15,601 nucleotides of DNA, from NCBI GenBank assembly GCA_964384675.1, contig CAYLNK010000139.1:1-15601 (forward strand), in the 5' to 3' direction. The stretch is from CAYLNK01 sp964384675 (lineage in GTDB: Bacteria > Acidobacteriota > Thermoanaerobaculia > UBA5066). This document shows positions 6,421 to 14,311 of this stretch, one piece after another. Both the position numbers and the translations under genes were made by a program. The notes below the pieces were generated by a model, which had not been told where the DNA came from, made no database searches, and saw nothing but the letters and a program-made list of their open reading frames with translations. Within the stretch, counting starts at the first letter, position 1. Each line of letters begins with the position of its first letter.

Positions 6421-9290
6421 CTCCCGATCCGCCCGGCCCGGCGCCCCGCCGGCGCTGGGTCTCGTTCGGTCTCGGCGTCGCGGGGCTCACCGCGGCCGCC
6501 CTCGGCGAGAGGGCGGTTCACACGGTCGGCAAGGGGGGCGCGCTCGCCCTCCCCCTCTACCTCGCCGGGATCGTCCTCTTCGCCTGGCACGCGTGGCCTT
6601 CTCCGGCCCCGGCAGCCTCCGGCTCCCCGCCGCCGCGTCCGCGGCGGGCCTGGGTGATCACCGGGGTGGGACTCGCCCTGGCGATCACCCTGAACGGGCT
6701 GATGTTCCGGGAGCTGCGGATCGACTTCGCCTCGCCGCGGGCCGTCGCCCTCTGGCTCTGGTGTCTCCTGGCGCTCCTCGTCACCGGGATCCTCGCGGGG
6801 CGTGGGACGGGCTGGGCCCCGCTCTGGGAGCCCCCGCCCCTGACGGGCCGCGCCCGCCGAACCGCGTTCGCGGCGGCGCTCCTCGGGATCGTGGCGATCG
6901 GTTTCGCGGCTCGCTTCCTCTGGCTCGACCGGATCCCCTTCGGGATGAACGCGGACGAGGGCGACCAGGGGGCCGTGGCCATCCGGATCGCGCGCAACAA
7001 CTACGGGGCCAGCGTCTTCGGCGCCGGCTGGTACCACATCAGCAACGTCTACTTCTGGGTCCTCGCCCAGTTCATGAAGGTCTTCGGCCTCGACCTCGTC
7101 GGCGCGCGGACGCTCGGCGCCGCCTGCAGCGCGATCACGCTCCTCGCGGTCCTCTGGCTCCTGCGACGGCACTTCGGGGCGAGGGCCGCGCTCCTGGGGG
7201 GCCTCGTCTTCGCCCTCCTGGGCGCCGCCCTGCAGTTCGCGCGCTTCACCACCTGCGCCACGCCGCTCGCCATGCTCTGGACGATCAGCGTCGCCCTGTT
7301 CCTGGAGGCCGCGCGCCGGGGGGCGATGTGGGCCTGGATCGGCGCCGGCGTGGCCGGCGGCCTCTCGATCTACACCTACCCGACCGGCCGGCTCTGGCCC
7401 GTGATCGCCGCGCTCTTCGGGATCTACCTGCTCCTGCACGGCCTCGGAAAACGGCGCTGGGCGATCACCGGCGGCCTGGCTGCCGCCGCGGTGGCGTCGA
7501 TCCTGACGATGATGCCGTTCTTCCTCCACGTCTCGCAGAACCCCGCCCTCTTCGTGATCCGGGCCCGTGAGACCTCGATCTTCGTGAAGGAGAACCCGTA
7601 CCGGCTCGGCTACTACAAGCCGGAGTGGACGCTGCAGCAGCTGCTGGTCGCCCAGGTGAAGCGCTCCTTCGCGATCTTCGACCAGATCTCGGACCAGAAC
7701 TACCTCTGGCCGAGCGACCGTCCCATCACGCCCGGCTTCCTCGGCGTGCTCACGCTCCTCGGGCTCGGCGCCGTGGCGCTGCGGGTGCGGGACCCCAGGC
7801 TGGTGCTCCTCTCCATCTGGTTCTGGCTCGGGTTCATCGGCGTGATCATCACCGTCGAGACGCCGTCTCTCCACCGGATGACGGGCGCGATCCCGGTGGT
7901 CGCGGTCCTGCCGGCGCTGGTGCTGGACGACCTCGCGCGCCGCGCCGAATCGCTTCCGGCGCTGCCCCGCCGCTGGCTGTCGGCCCTGACCAGCGCCGTC
8001 GCCGGCCTCGTCGCCGCCGCGCTGATGGCGCTCGAGGCGCGCTTCTATTTCGTCGACTACGCCCGGATGGACCGGTGGATCTTCCCGACGCAGTTCGGGC
8101 TCGCCGTGGGACGGGAGGAAGGGAACCTGACGATGGGCGTGGGGCGGTACTGGCACCACATCAACGCCGGCTGGGTGCGCCTCCTCGGGGCGAACACGTT
8201 CCGGGGCGCCCTCATGTCGCCCGGCTCGATGCTGCCGCTCGCCGCCCCCGCGAACAAGGGCCTGACGTTCGTCCTCTTCAACCTCCAGGGCATCTACGCC
8301 CCGTACCTCGCCGAGCTGTATCCGGGCGGGACCCTGGACCCGGTGATGCACCGGCAGGACGGGAAGCTCCTCTCGATGTTCCACGTCGGGAAGGAGGCGT
8401 GGCGGACGCAACGCGGCGCGCTGGCGTCGGTGGACGGAGCGCCGCCGCGCCCCGTGAGGAGCCTGGGCGACCTCCCCGCGGGAGCGGAGCGGTTCCCGGC
8501 GCGCGCCCGATGGGCCGCGTCGCTGCGGGTCACACGGTTCTGGAACTACGCGTTCCGGGTCGGTCCTGGGCCCGCGCGGCTGGAGATCGACGGAAGGACC
8601 TTGCTTGCGGTCCCGCAGGGCTCGGGCGTACAGACCGTGGCGCTCTCCCTGCCGCGCGGCGACCACCAGGTCGTCGTGGAGGCGACCGTCCCGTCGCGCG
8701 GCGCGGCTCCGGCGATCGAATGGGCGCCGTTGCCGGCCTCGGGGCCTCCCGCCTTCCGGCCGGTCCTCCCATCCCTCCTGACGCGCCGCGAGGGCCCGCC
8801 GCGAGGCCTCCTCGGCACCTTCATCTCCCCGGGCCGCCCGATGCAGCTGCGCGTCGACGGGACCCTGGCGACGGGAGGCCTCCAGTCGGACGTCGGCGTC
8901 ACCGAGGGCTCGGTGCGCTGGACGGGGACGCTCCTCGCCCCGACCTCCGGCCTCTACCAGATGCGGCTCGCGAGCCAGGGTGCCGCGGAGATCCGGATCG
9001 ACGGCCAGGTCGCCCTGGCGATGCCGGGCTCGGACGAGGAGAAGCCGCCCGCCGTCGACCTCGACCTCTCGGCCGGGGCGCATCCGATCGAGATCTGCCT
9101 GGACCTCGCCTACGGCAAGCCGAACGCGGTCGAGTGGCGCTGGACGACGCCCGGCGAGCTGGAATCGATCGTCCCGCCCTCCGCTCTCGCTCCGCCGCCG
9201 GGGGCCGGGATCGGCCCGGCGCTCCCGTGGCTCGCGCTCGGGCCGCCCGACCTGCAACCTGCCGACCAGCCCTTCAGCATCGAATGGTGA
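6417..9290 (+). CDS. GT39/PMT-type membrane glycosyltransferase with tandem PA14-like modules
   Basis: 957 aa. The N-terminal two thirds is a multi-pass membrane protein of the ArnT/PMT (GT39) type. After several membrane helices comes a first periplasmic loop with the acidic pair D180-E181 (PFGMNADEGDQG), followed by family-like helices (LVGARTLGAACSAITLL, ALQFARFTTCATPLAML, YTYPTGRLWPV). Such enzymes transfer a sugar from a polyprenyl-phosphate donor on the outer face of the inner membrane. The last 260 residues are soluble and hold two related beta-sandwich units, each with IDG, an LxxGxHxxxxE-like strand and an E-W strand (IDG at 724-726 and 861-863), resembling PA14 carbohydrate-binding modules. 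Start ATG 6417 is chosen because it follows the overlapping stop of a mini-ORF; ATG 6369 in the same frame is the alternative. It is followed by rmlB. Confidence 0.82.
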   Translation: MTPDPPGPAPRRRWVSFGLGVAGLTAAALGERAVHTVGKGGALALPLYLAGIVLFAWHAWPSPAPAASGSPPPRPRRAWVITGVGLALAITLNGLMFRELRIDFASPRAVALWLWCLLALLVTGILAGRGTGWAPLWEPPPLTGRARRTAFAAALLGIVAIGFAARFLWLDRIPFGMNADEGDQGAVAIRIARNNYGASVFGAGWYHISNVYFWVLAQFMKVFGLDLVGARTLGAACSAITLLAVLWLLRRHFGARAALLGGLVFALLGAALQFARFTTCATPLAMLWTISVALFLEAARRGAMWAWIGAGVAGGLSIYTYPTGRLWPVIAALFGIYLLLHGLGKRRWAITGGLAAAAVASILTMMPFFLHVSQNPALFVIRARETSIFVKENPYRLGYYKPEWTLQQLLVAQVKRSFAIFDQISDQNYLWPSDRPITPGFLGVLTLLGLGAVALRVRDPRLVLLSIWFWLGFIGVIITVETPSLHRMTGAIPVVAVLPALVLDDLARRAESLPALPRRWLSALTSAVAGLVAAALMALEARFYFVDYARMDRWIFPTQFGLAVGREEGNLTMGVGRYWHHINAGWVRLLGANTFRGALMSPGSMLPLAAPANKGLTFVLFNLQGIYAPYLAELYPGGTLDPVMHRQDGKLLSMFHVGKEAWRTQRGALASVDGAPPRPVRSLGDLPAGAERFPARARWAASLRVTRFWNYAFRVGPGPARLEIDGRTLLAVPQGSGVQTVALSLPRGDHQVVVEATVPSRGAAPAIEWAPLPASGPPAFRPVLPSLLTRREGPPRGLLGTFISPGRPMQLRVDGTLATGGLQSDVGVTEGSVRWTGTLLAPTSGLYQMRLASQGAAEIRIDGQVALAMPGSDEEKPPAVDLDLSAGAHPIEICLDLAYGKPNAVEWRWTTPGELESIVPPSALAPPPGAGIGPALPWLALGPPDLQPADQPFSIEW

Positions 9291-9295
9291 CCGAC

Positions 9296-10402
9296 ATGCA
9301 GACACTGCTCGTGACCGGCGGAGCCGGCTTCATCGGATCGAACTTCGTGCGCCTCGCGCTCGCCGGCGACGGGACGTCCGTGGTCGTGCTCGACAAGCTG
9401 ACGTACTCCGGCAGCCTGGCGAGCCTGGCCGACGTCTCGGCCCATCCGCGCTTCTCGTTCGTGGAGGGCGACATCGCCGACCGCGAGCTGGTTCGCCGGC
9501 TCCTCGCCGAGCGGCGCCCCGCGGCGATCGTGAACTTCGCGGCCGAGACCCACGTCGACCGCTCGATCGACGACCCGACGCCCTTCGTCGAGACCAACGT
9601 CCGCGGGACGTGCGAGCTGCTCGAGGCCTCGCGGAAGCTGCGCTCGACGCTCCCCGACGGATTCCGTTTCCTCCACGTCTCGACCGACGAGGTGTACGGC
9701 ACGCTCGGGCCGGACGGTCTCTTCAGCGAGGAGACGCCGTACGCGCCCAACTCGCCGTACGCGGCCTCGAAGGCGGCGGCCGACCACTTCGTTCGCGCGT
9801 ACCACGAGACGTACGGACTCCCGGTCCTCCTGACCAACTGCTCGAACAATTACGGTCCGTACCAGTTCCCGGAGAAGCTGATCCCGCTGGTGATCCTGAA
9901 CGCGCTCGAGGGCAAGCCGCTCCCGATCTACGGCGACGGCGGCAACGTGCGGGACTGGCTCCACGTGGAGGACCACTGCCGCGGGATCCTCCTCGTCCTC
10001 GAGAGGGGTGTCGCGGGCCGCAAGTACAACATCGGCGGCGGGAACGAGCGGCGCAACCTGGACGTCGTGGATCGAATCTGCGATGCCCTCGAGACGGTCC
10101 GCCCCGCGGCGATGAACCCCGTGCTGGCGGCGCGCGGCGTCGCCCGCTACGCCGACCTGAAGACGTTCGTCCCCGACCGGCCCGGCCACGACCGGCGCTA
10201 CGCCATCGACGCCACCCGGATCCGCGAGGAGCTCGGCTGGGCGCCCCGCCACGATTTCGAGTCGGGGATCGCCGGGACGGTGCGCTGGTACGCGGGGAAC
10301 GCCGCCTGGTGCGCCTCGGTGCAGGCGGGCCGCTACGGCCGGGAGCGGCTGGGCCTCGCCGCTCCGGCGCCGGGCTCGCCCGTCGCGGAGGTGCGTTCGT
10401 GA
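9296..10402 (+). CDS. rmlB: dTDP-glucose 4,6-dehydratase
   Basis: 368 aa, the usual length, slightly extended at the C-terminus. It converts dTDP-glucose to dTDP-4-keto-6-deoxyglucose using bound NAD+. The extended SDR fold is clear: nucleotide motif GGAGFIG (8-14), HVDRSIDDP, catalytic STDEVYG with T130, D131 and E132, and YAASK (Y155, K159). The segments NCSNNYGPYQFPEKLIP, GDGGNVRDWLHVEDHC and RPGHDRRYAID are all diagnostic. The start is uncertain: ATG 9296 places the glycine motif where RmlB proteins usually have it, while ATG 9284 and GTG 9287 (a GTGA overlap with the preceding stop) would add four or three residues. No ribosome binding site is seen, so coupling to the glycosyltransferase is likely. 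It overlaps rmlA. Confidence 0.95.
   Translation: MQTLLVTGGAGFIGSNFVRLALAGDGTSVVVLDKLTYSGSLASLADVSAHPRFSFVEGDIADRELVRRLLAERRPAAIVNFAAETHVDRSIDDPTPFVETNVRGTCELLEASRKLRSTLPDGFRFLHVSTDEVYGTLGPDGLFSEETPYAPNSPYAASKAAADHFVRAYHETYGLPVLLTNCSNNYGPYQFPEKLIPLVILNALEGKPLPIYGDGGNVRDWLHVEDHCRGILLVLERGVAGRKYNIGGGNERRNLDVVDRICDALETVRPAAMNPVLAARGVARYADLKTFVPDRPGHDRRYAIDATRIREELGWAPRHDFESGIAGTVRWYAGNAAWCASVQAGRYGRERLGLAAPAPGSPVAEVRS
10387..10391 (+). promoter_or_regulatory. Ribosome binding site of rmlA
   Basis: GGAGG seven bases before GTG 10399, inside the end of rmlB. It supports the GTG start and the 4-nt GTGA overlap. Confidence 0.65.
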
Positions 10403-11280
10403 AGGGGATCATCCTCGCCGGCGGCTCCGGCACGCGCCTCCATCCGCTCACCCTCGCGGTGAGCAAGCAGCTCTGCCCGGTGTACGACAAGCCGATGGTG
10501 TACTACCCGCTGTCCACGCTGATGCTGGCGGGGATCCGCGACATCCTCGTGATCACGACACCCGAGGACCAGGCCGGCTTCGTCCGGCTCCTCGGCGACG
10601 GCTCGAGCCTCGGCATCCGGATCACGTTCGCCGTGCAGCCCCGGCCCGACGGCCTGGCGCAGGCGTTCCTCATCGGCGAGGAGTTCATCGGCTCGGACGC
10701 GGTGGCCCTGGCGCTCGGCGACAACGTCTTCTACGGGCACGGCTTCCCCGAGCTGCTCCGCCGCGCCGCCGAGCGCACGTCGGGCGCCACCGTCTTCGCC
10801 TATCGCGTGAACGACCCGCAGCGGTACGGCGTGGTGGAGTTCGACGCCGCGGGACACGCCGTCGGCCTCGAGGAGAAGCCGGCCCACCCCCGCTCGCCGT
10901 ACGCGGTCACCGGCCTCTACTTCTACGACAACGGCGTGGTCGGGATCGCAAGGAGCCTGAAGCCGTCGCCGCGCGGCGAGCTCGAGATCACCGACGTGAA
11001 CCGCGTCTACCTCGAGCGGCACGACCTGCACGTCGAGATCATGGGGCGCGGCATGGCGTGGCTCGACACCGGCACGCACGACTCGCTGCTCCTGGCGTCG
11101 AACTTCATTCAGGCGATCGAGCACCGCCAGGGGCTCAAGGTCTGCTGCCCGGAGGAGGTCGCGTACCAGATGGGTTTCATCGGCGCCGAGGAGCTGCGGG
11201 CGCTCGGCCGCTCGATGCAGAAGAACGAGTACGGGCGGTACCTCTTGCGCGTGCTCGAGGAGGAGACTCCCGTCCGTTAG
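10399..11280 (+). CDS. rmlA: Glucose-1-phosphate thymidylyltransferase
   Basis: 293 aa, the typical length. It joins glucose-1-phosphate to dTTP, giving dTDP-glucose and pyrophosphate, the first step of dTDP-sugar synthesis. The signature GGSGTRLHPLT (8-18) with SKQL (22-25, K23) binds the nucleotide. YDKPMVYYPLSTLMLAGI follows, then LALGDNVFYG with metal-binding D108, EEKP, and LDTGTHDSLLLAS near the end. GTG start 10399 overlaps the rmlB stop (GTGA) and has GGAGG upstream. Its TAG overlaps the TAA of the convergent pyrophosphatase gene at 11277-11280. RmlC and RmlD, needed for dTDP-rhamnose, are not next to it; only an RmlC-like gene about 7 kb to the left in another operon is visible. Confidence 0.96.
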   Translation: MKGIILAGGSGTRLHPLTLAVSKQLCPVYDKPMVYYPLSTLMLAGIRDILVITTPEDQAGFVRLLGDGSSLGIRITFAVQPRPDGLAQAFLIGEEFIGSDAVALALGDNVFYGHGFPELLRRAAERTSGATVFAYRVNDPQRYGVVEFDAAGHAVGLEEKPAHPRSPYAVTGLYFYDNGVVGIARSLKPSPRGELEITDVNRVYLERHDLHVEIMGRGMAWLDTGTHDSLLLASNFIQAIEHRQGLKVCCPEEVAYQMGFIGAEELRALGRSMQKNEYGRYLLRVLEEETPVR

Positions 11281-11978
11281 GAGACCGTCCGATCGGTGCT
11301 CGCGCCGGCCGGGGCCGTCACCGTCTCCAGGAGCGCGGCGACGTCGCCGTAGCGGTTCCGGTAGTCGACGCGGCACGACTCGATCACCTCGAACGACTCC
11401 TCGCGCCCGTAGACGTGGGTGATCTCGACGTGCGGCTCGCGGGCGCCCGGGTGCTGCTTGTACGTCAGGAAGTAGTGCTTGAGGCGCGCGATCAGCTCCT
11501 CGGGGCACTGCCAGATGTCCTTCCAGCCGCCGTACACGGCGTCCCCCTGCAGCACGGCCACGATCTTGTCGTCCGACTCGCTGCCGTCCAGCATCCTGAG
11601 GCCGCCGATCGGGATCGCCTGCACCAGGATGTCGCCGTGCGAGATCGACTTCTCGGACAGGATGCAGATGTCGAGCGGGTCGCCGTCCCCGACGATCCCG
11701 GTGCGCCCGGTCTTGCGGCCACAGAGGGCGCCGTTCGCGTCGCCGCAGAAGGTCTGCGGGAGGAAGCCGTACAGCGTCGGGTAGATGTTCGAGAACTTCT
11801 GCGGCCGGTCGACCTTCAGAAAGCCGCTCGACTTGTCGAGCTCGTACTTCACCGTGTCGGTCGGGACGATCTCGATGAAAGCCGTGACCACCTCGGGCGC
11901 CTTCTCCCCGATCGGGACCCCGTGCCAGGGGTGCGCGCGGAAGAGGTCGAGGAGGGAGGCGGGGCGCTTCGCGGTCAT
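11277..11978 (-). CDS. ppa: Inorganic pyrophosphatase, family I
   Basis: 233 aa, longer than the 175-aa E. coli enzyme. It hydrolyses PPi to phosphate in the cytoplasm using Mg2+. Conserved residues are visible: KYE (44-46), R58, YGFLP with Y70, and GDGDPLD with the metal ligands D98, D100 and D103. DDKIVAV follows, then HYFLTYK. The extra residues between YGFLP and the Asp cluster (a CGDANGALCGRK loop), plus the HPWHG start and VDRPQKFSN, resemble the chlamydial-type branch as I recall it. The ATG overlaps the TGA of the upstream glycosyltransferase (ATGA 11975-11978), so the two are co-transcribed; a TACCGT box just upstream may add a promoter of its own. The 3' end converges on rmlA, whose reaction yields PPi. 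Confidence 0.93.
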   Translation of the reverse strand: MTAKRPASLLDLFRAHPWHGVPIGEKAPEVVTAFIEIVPTDTVKYELDKSSGFLKVDRPQKFSNIYPTLYGFLPQTFCGDANGALCGRKTGRTGIVGDGDPLDICILSEKSISHGDILVQAIPIGGLRMLDGSESDDKIVAVLQGDAVYGGWKDIWQCPEELIARLKHYFLTYKQHPGAREPHVEITHVYGREESFEVIESCRVDYRNRYGDVAALLETVTAPAGASTDRTVS

Positions 11979-14257
11979 GGCGAAACGGTACCAGATCCCT
12001 CCTCGAGGGCGATCCGGTCGACCGCGACGCCGAGGGCCCGCCCGTCGGGACCGAGGCCGGCGTCCCGTGGGACGACGGTGGGCACCGTCAGGTGGATTCG
12101 CACCGGCCCGCCCTCGACGAGGAGGACCCTCACCGCCTCCGGGAGCGCGAGCGAGACCTCGGCCAGGTCGCCGGCCGCGACCTCCACCTCGCCGATCGCC
12201 AGCCCGCCGGCCGCGAGGACCACGCGGGCGGGCTCACGCCCAGGCGCCCGAGCCCGCAGGATGATCCGTCGCGGGACGAAACCGGGGTGCGGCATCCAGA
12301 GGACCGAGGCGTCCCCCGTGGACCATCGGAGGTCCGCCACGGCCACCGATTCCGGGGGATAGAAGCCGCGCGGATCGGCGGCCCGGTCGCGCCGCGACCC
12401 GACGTCCACCACGTAGCGGATCCCCTGTCGCTCCCAGACCTCGTCGGGCTCGATCGAGGTCGTCCACTCCCGGAACGTGACGCAGCCGGACGGGCGGCGC
12501 GCTCCGGCCGAGCCGAGCGGCGGAAGAGCGCGCGGCCGGTCGCAGGTGAGGACGTACTCGGCCGGGCGCGGAAGCGGGCCGTACACCTCGGGCGCGGCGA
12601 TCGCCAGCTCGAAGGTCCCCACCGGGAGAGTGCGCGTGAGGACCGTCGCGCCCGTCACCGCGTCCGCCACCGTGAGGGTCGTCGGCTCTCCGTCGCGCTC
12701 CCCGACGAAGAGGCCGACCGGCGGCCCCCGGAGGCCGGGCACGAACAGGTGCGCTCCGGGCCCCGCCCACCGGAACGTGGGCTGCCCCGCGACACGCTCC
12801 CGCACCCCGAAGCCGGCGCCGAACAGGGGCGGCGCGGGATCGGCCACGCCGACCGTGATCAGACGGCGGTTCGAGAGGGCCTCGGCGACGCGTCCGCCGT
12901 GATACCAGCTCCGCCACGGGGGCGACGCGAGGTCGGGCGGATCGGGCTCGTGCGAGAGGTCCGCCAGGCGGACGAGCCGCTTGTTGATCTGGCGGGGAGC
13001 GGACGCGAACTCCGAATCGAGGTAGCCCCAGGCCGCAAGACGGCCCTCCCATCGTTCGAGCCGCAGGAAGGGCTGGAAGACGTCGTCGGCGACGATCGAC
13101 TCCCGGCCCGGGTGGACGTACCGTTCGAGGTACCGGAGCGCGGCGATCGGCGGCGTCTCGACATGGGCGTAGGTCCGGATCTCGTCCAGCGTCTCCCGCC
13201 CGAAGACGGCAGCCGGGACGAGCGCCAGCGCGAACGCCGCGGGGCCGCGCCGTCCCATCGCGCGGAGGCCGGCGCCCACCAGCAGGGCCAGGCCGAGCAC
13301 GAACGGCACGGAGTAGCGGCTCATCGCCCGGCTGTGCAGGAACCAGAGCGAGAGGAACGCCGGGACGAGGAGCACCGGGAGATCGAGCGCTCCACGCCGC
13401 CGCTCCCGGACCAGCGACGCCAGCCCGACCGCGGCGACGGCGAGGACCACGGCGGCCCGCCGCCACGAGAGGAAGTCCCGGACGAGGAACGAGTCGAGCA
13501 GGGTCCCCAGGGTCCCCGTGGCGAGCGCGCGGGAGCGGAACTCGGCCCGTTCCGTGAGCGACGCCAGGAGGCCGAGCGCGCCACCCGCCTGGGCGAGGAG
13601 CCAGACCGTCCAGGCCAGGGTCCCGGCGGTCCCGGCCGCCACCACCGCCACTCGTTCGGCGCGCGGGAGCGGGCGGAGGGCGAGGAGGAGAAGCGGCCCG
13701 AACGCGAGCACGAGGTGCGGGCGCACCCCGATCCCAGCCGAGGCCAGCAGCCCGGCCGCCAGCGCGAGGAGCCGGGCCCGGCGTCCGTCCCCGGCCTCCT
13801 CGGCAACCACGAGAGCCGCGAGGGCCCCGAGCAGGAGGGCGGTCGCGGGGCTGTCGCTGAACGCGCGGCCGCCATTCACCCATACGACCGGGAGCGCGGC
13901 CGCGAACACGGTCCCGGACAGCGCGGCCCAGCCCCCCACCAGCCGCTTCCCCCAGACGTAGAGCGCTGGGAACGCGCACGCCGAGAGGAGGGTCGACGCG
14001 ATCGCGAGGGCCTCGAACGGACCGTGGGCCAGGGGGAGGAGGAGACGTCCGATCAGGATCCAGACCGGAAACCCGGGGGCCTGCGGAGAGAGGTCGAAGA
14101 GGTCGTAGCGGAGGACCGCGCCGGAGAAGACGGCCTCGTCGATCTCGCCCGGCTCGGCCGCCAGCGCGAGGAACCGGGTTGCCGCCACGGCTCCGAGGAG
14201 GAGCGCCGCGAGGAGGAAGGGCGGGGAATCCGGGGCCGGGGCGGGGCGCGCTCGCAC
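11975..14257 (-). CDS. GT39/PMT-type membrane glycosyltransferase with soluble C-terminal domain
   Basis: 760 aa. After a short basic N-terminus comes a first membrane helix (about 13-33), then the acidic pair in PGEIDEAVFSGA (D40-E41) on the first outer loop, the expected catalytic position of PMT/ArnT-type enzymes. About ten further hydrophobic segments run to roughly residue 360, then about 400 soluble residues of beta-rich sequence. The end has a pattern DGRALGVAVDRIALEE, a DxRxLGxxVxxI motif I associate with C-terminal domains of such glycosyltransferases. It has little similarity to the PA14-bearing enzyme at 6417 outside the membrane core. The GTG start at 14257 is chosen because the upstream in-frame stretch is low-complexity Arg/His and crosses the promoter; there is no ribosome binding site. 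It is the first gene of an operon with ppa. Confidence 0.78.
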   Translation of the reverse strand: MRARPAPAPDSPPFLLAALLLGAVAATRFLALAAEPGEIDEAVFSGAVLRYDLFDLSPQAPGFPVWILIGRLLLPLAHGPFEALAIASTLLSACAFPALYVWGKRLVGGWAALSGTVFAAALPVVWVNGGRAFSDSPATALLLGALAALVVAEEAGDGRRARLLALAAGLLASAGIGVRPHLVLAFGPLLLLALRPLPRAERVAVVAAGTAGTLAWTVWLLAQAGGALGLLASLTERAEFRSRALATGTLGTLLDSFLVRDFLSWRRAAVVLAVAAVGLASLVRERRRGALDLPVLLVPAFLSLWFLHSRAMSRYSVPFVLGLALLVGAGLRAMGRRGPAAFALALVPAAVFGRETLDEIRTYAHVETPPIAALRYLERYVHPGRESIVADDVFQPFLRLERWEGRLAAWGYLDSEFASAPRQINKRLVRLADLSHEPDPPDLASPPWRSWYHGGRVAEALSNRRLITVGVADPAPPLFGAGFGVRERVAGQPTFRWAGPGAHLFVPGLRGPPVGLFVGERDGEPTTLTVADAVTGATVLTRTLPVGTFELAIAAPEVYGPLPRPAEYVLTCDRPRALPPLGSAGARRPSGCVTFREWTTSIEPDEVWERQGIRYVVDVGSRRDRAADPRGFYPPESVAVADLRWSTGDASVLWMPHPGFVPRRIILRARAPGREPARVVLAAGGLAIGEVEVAAGDLAEVSLALPEAVRVLLVEGGPVRIHLTVPTVVPRDAGLGPDGRALGVAVDRIALEEGSGTVSP
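11985..11990 (-). promoter_or_regulatory. Candidate internal -10 box for ppa
   Basis: TACCGT on the minus strand, six bases before ATG 11978, within the end of the glycosyltransferase gene. The nearest purine-rich site (GGAGGG) is too far upstream for a ribosome binding site, so a leaderless ppa mRNA is possible besides coupled translation. Confidence 0.35.
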
Positions 14258-14265
14258 GTGCCGGG

Positions 14266-14271
14266 ATCTTA
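14266..14271 (-). promoter_or_regulatory. Candidate -10 box for the GT39/ppa operon
   Basis: TAAGAT on the minus strand, eight bases before GTG 14257, no Shine-Dalgarno. It lies 27 bp from the divergent -10 box of pcnB. Confidence 0.45.
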
Positions 14272-14272
14272 G

Positions 14273-14288
14273 CCGCCGGGCCGCCGGG
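14273..14288. repeat. Tandem CCGCCGGG x2 between divergent promoters
   Basis: CCGCCGGG occurs back to back at 14273-14280 and 14281-14288, and CCGCCGGGCGG at 14281-14291 is a dyad with 5-bp arms. It fills the space where both divergent promoters would place their -35 contacts. Possible shared regulator site; chance GC repetition is not excluded. Confidence 0.3.
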
Positions 14289-14298
14289 CGGCGCGCGC

Positions 14299-14304
14299 TA
14301 GAAT
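14299..14304 (+). promoter_or_regulatory. Candidate -10 box for pcnB
   Basis: TAGAAT, one mismatch from TATAAT, seven bases before ATG 14312 of a mini-ORF and 33 bases before the pcnB ATG. Confidence 0.5.
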
Positions 14305-14311
14305 GCCCTGG

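Noticed and set aside
6294..9305. 1003-codon minus-strand frame opposite the GT39 gene
   Set aside because: Very rich in Arg, Glu, Pro and Gly without hydrophobic or family patterns; an antisense shadow of the GT39 gene.
12092..14272. 726-codon plus-strand frame opposite the second GT39 gene
   Set aside because: Same antisense composition (Arg/Glu/Gly/Pro repeats); the minus-strand frame has membrane helices and catalytic Asp-Glu.
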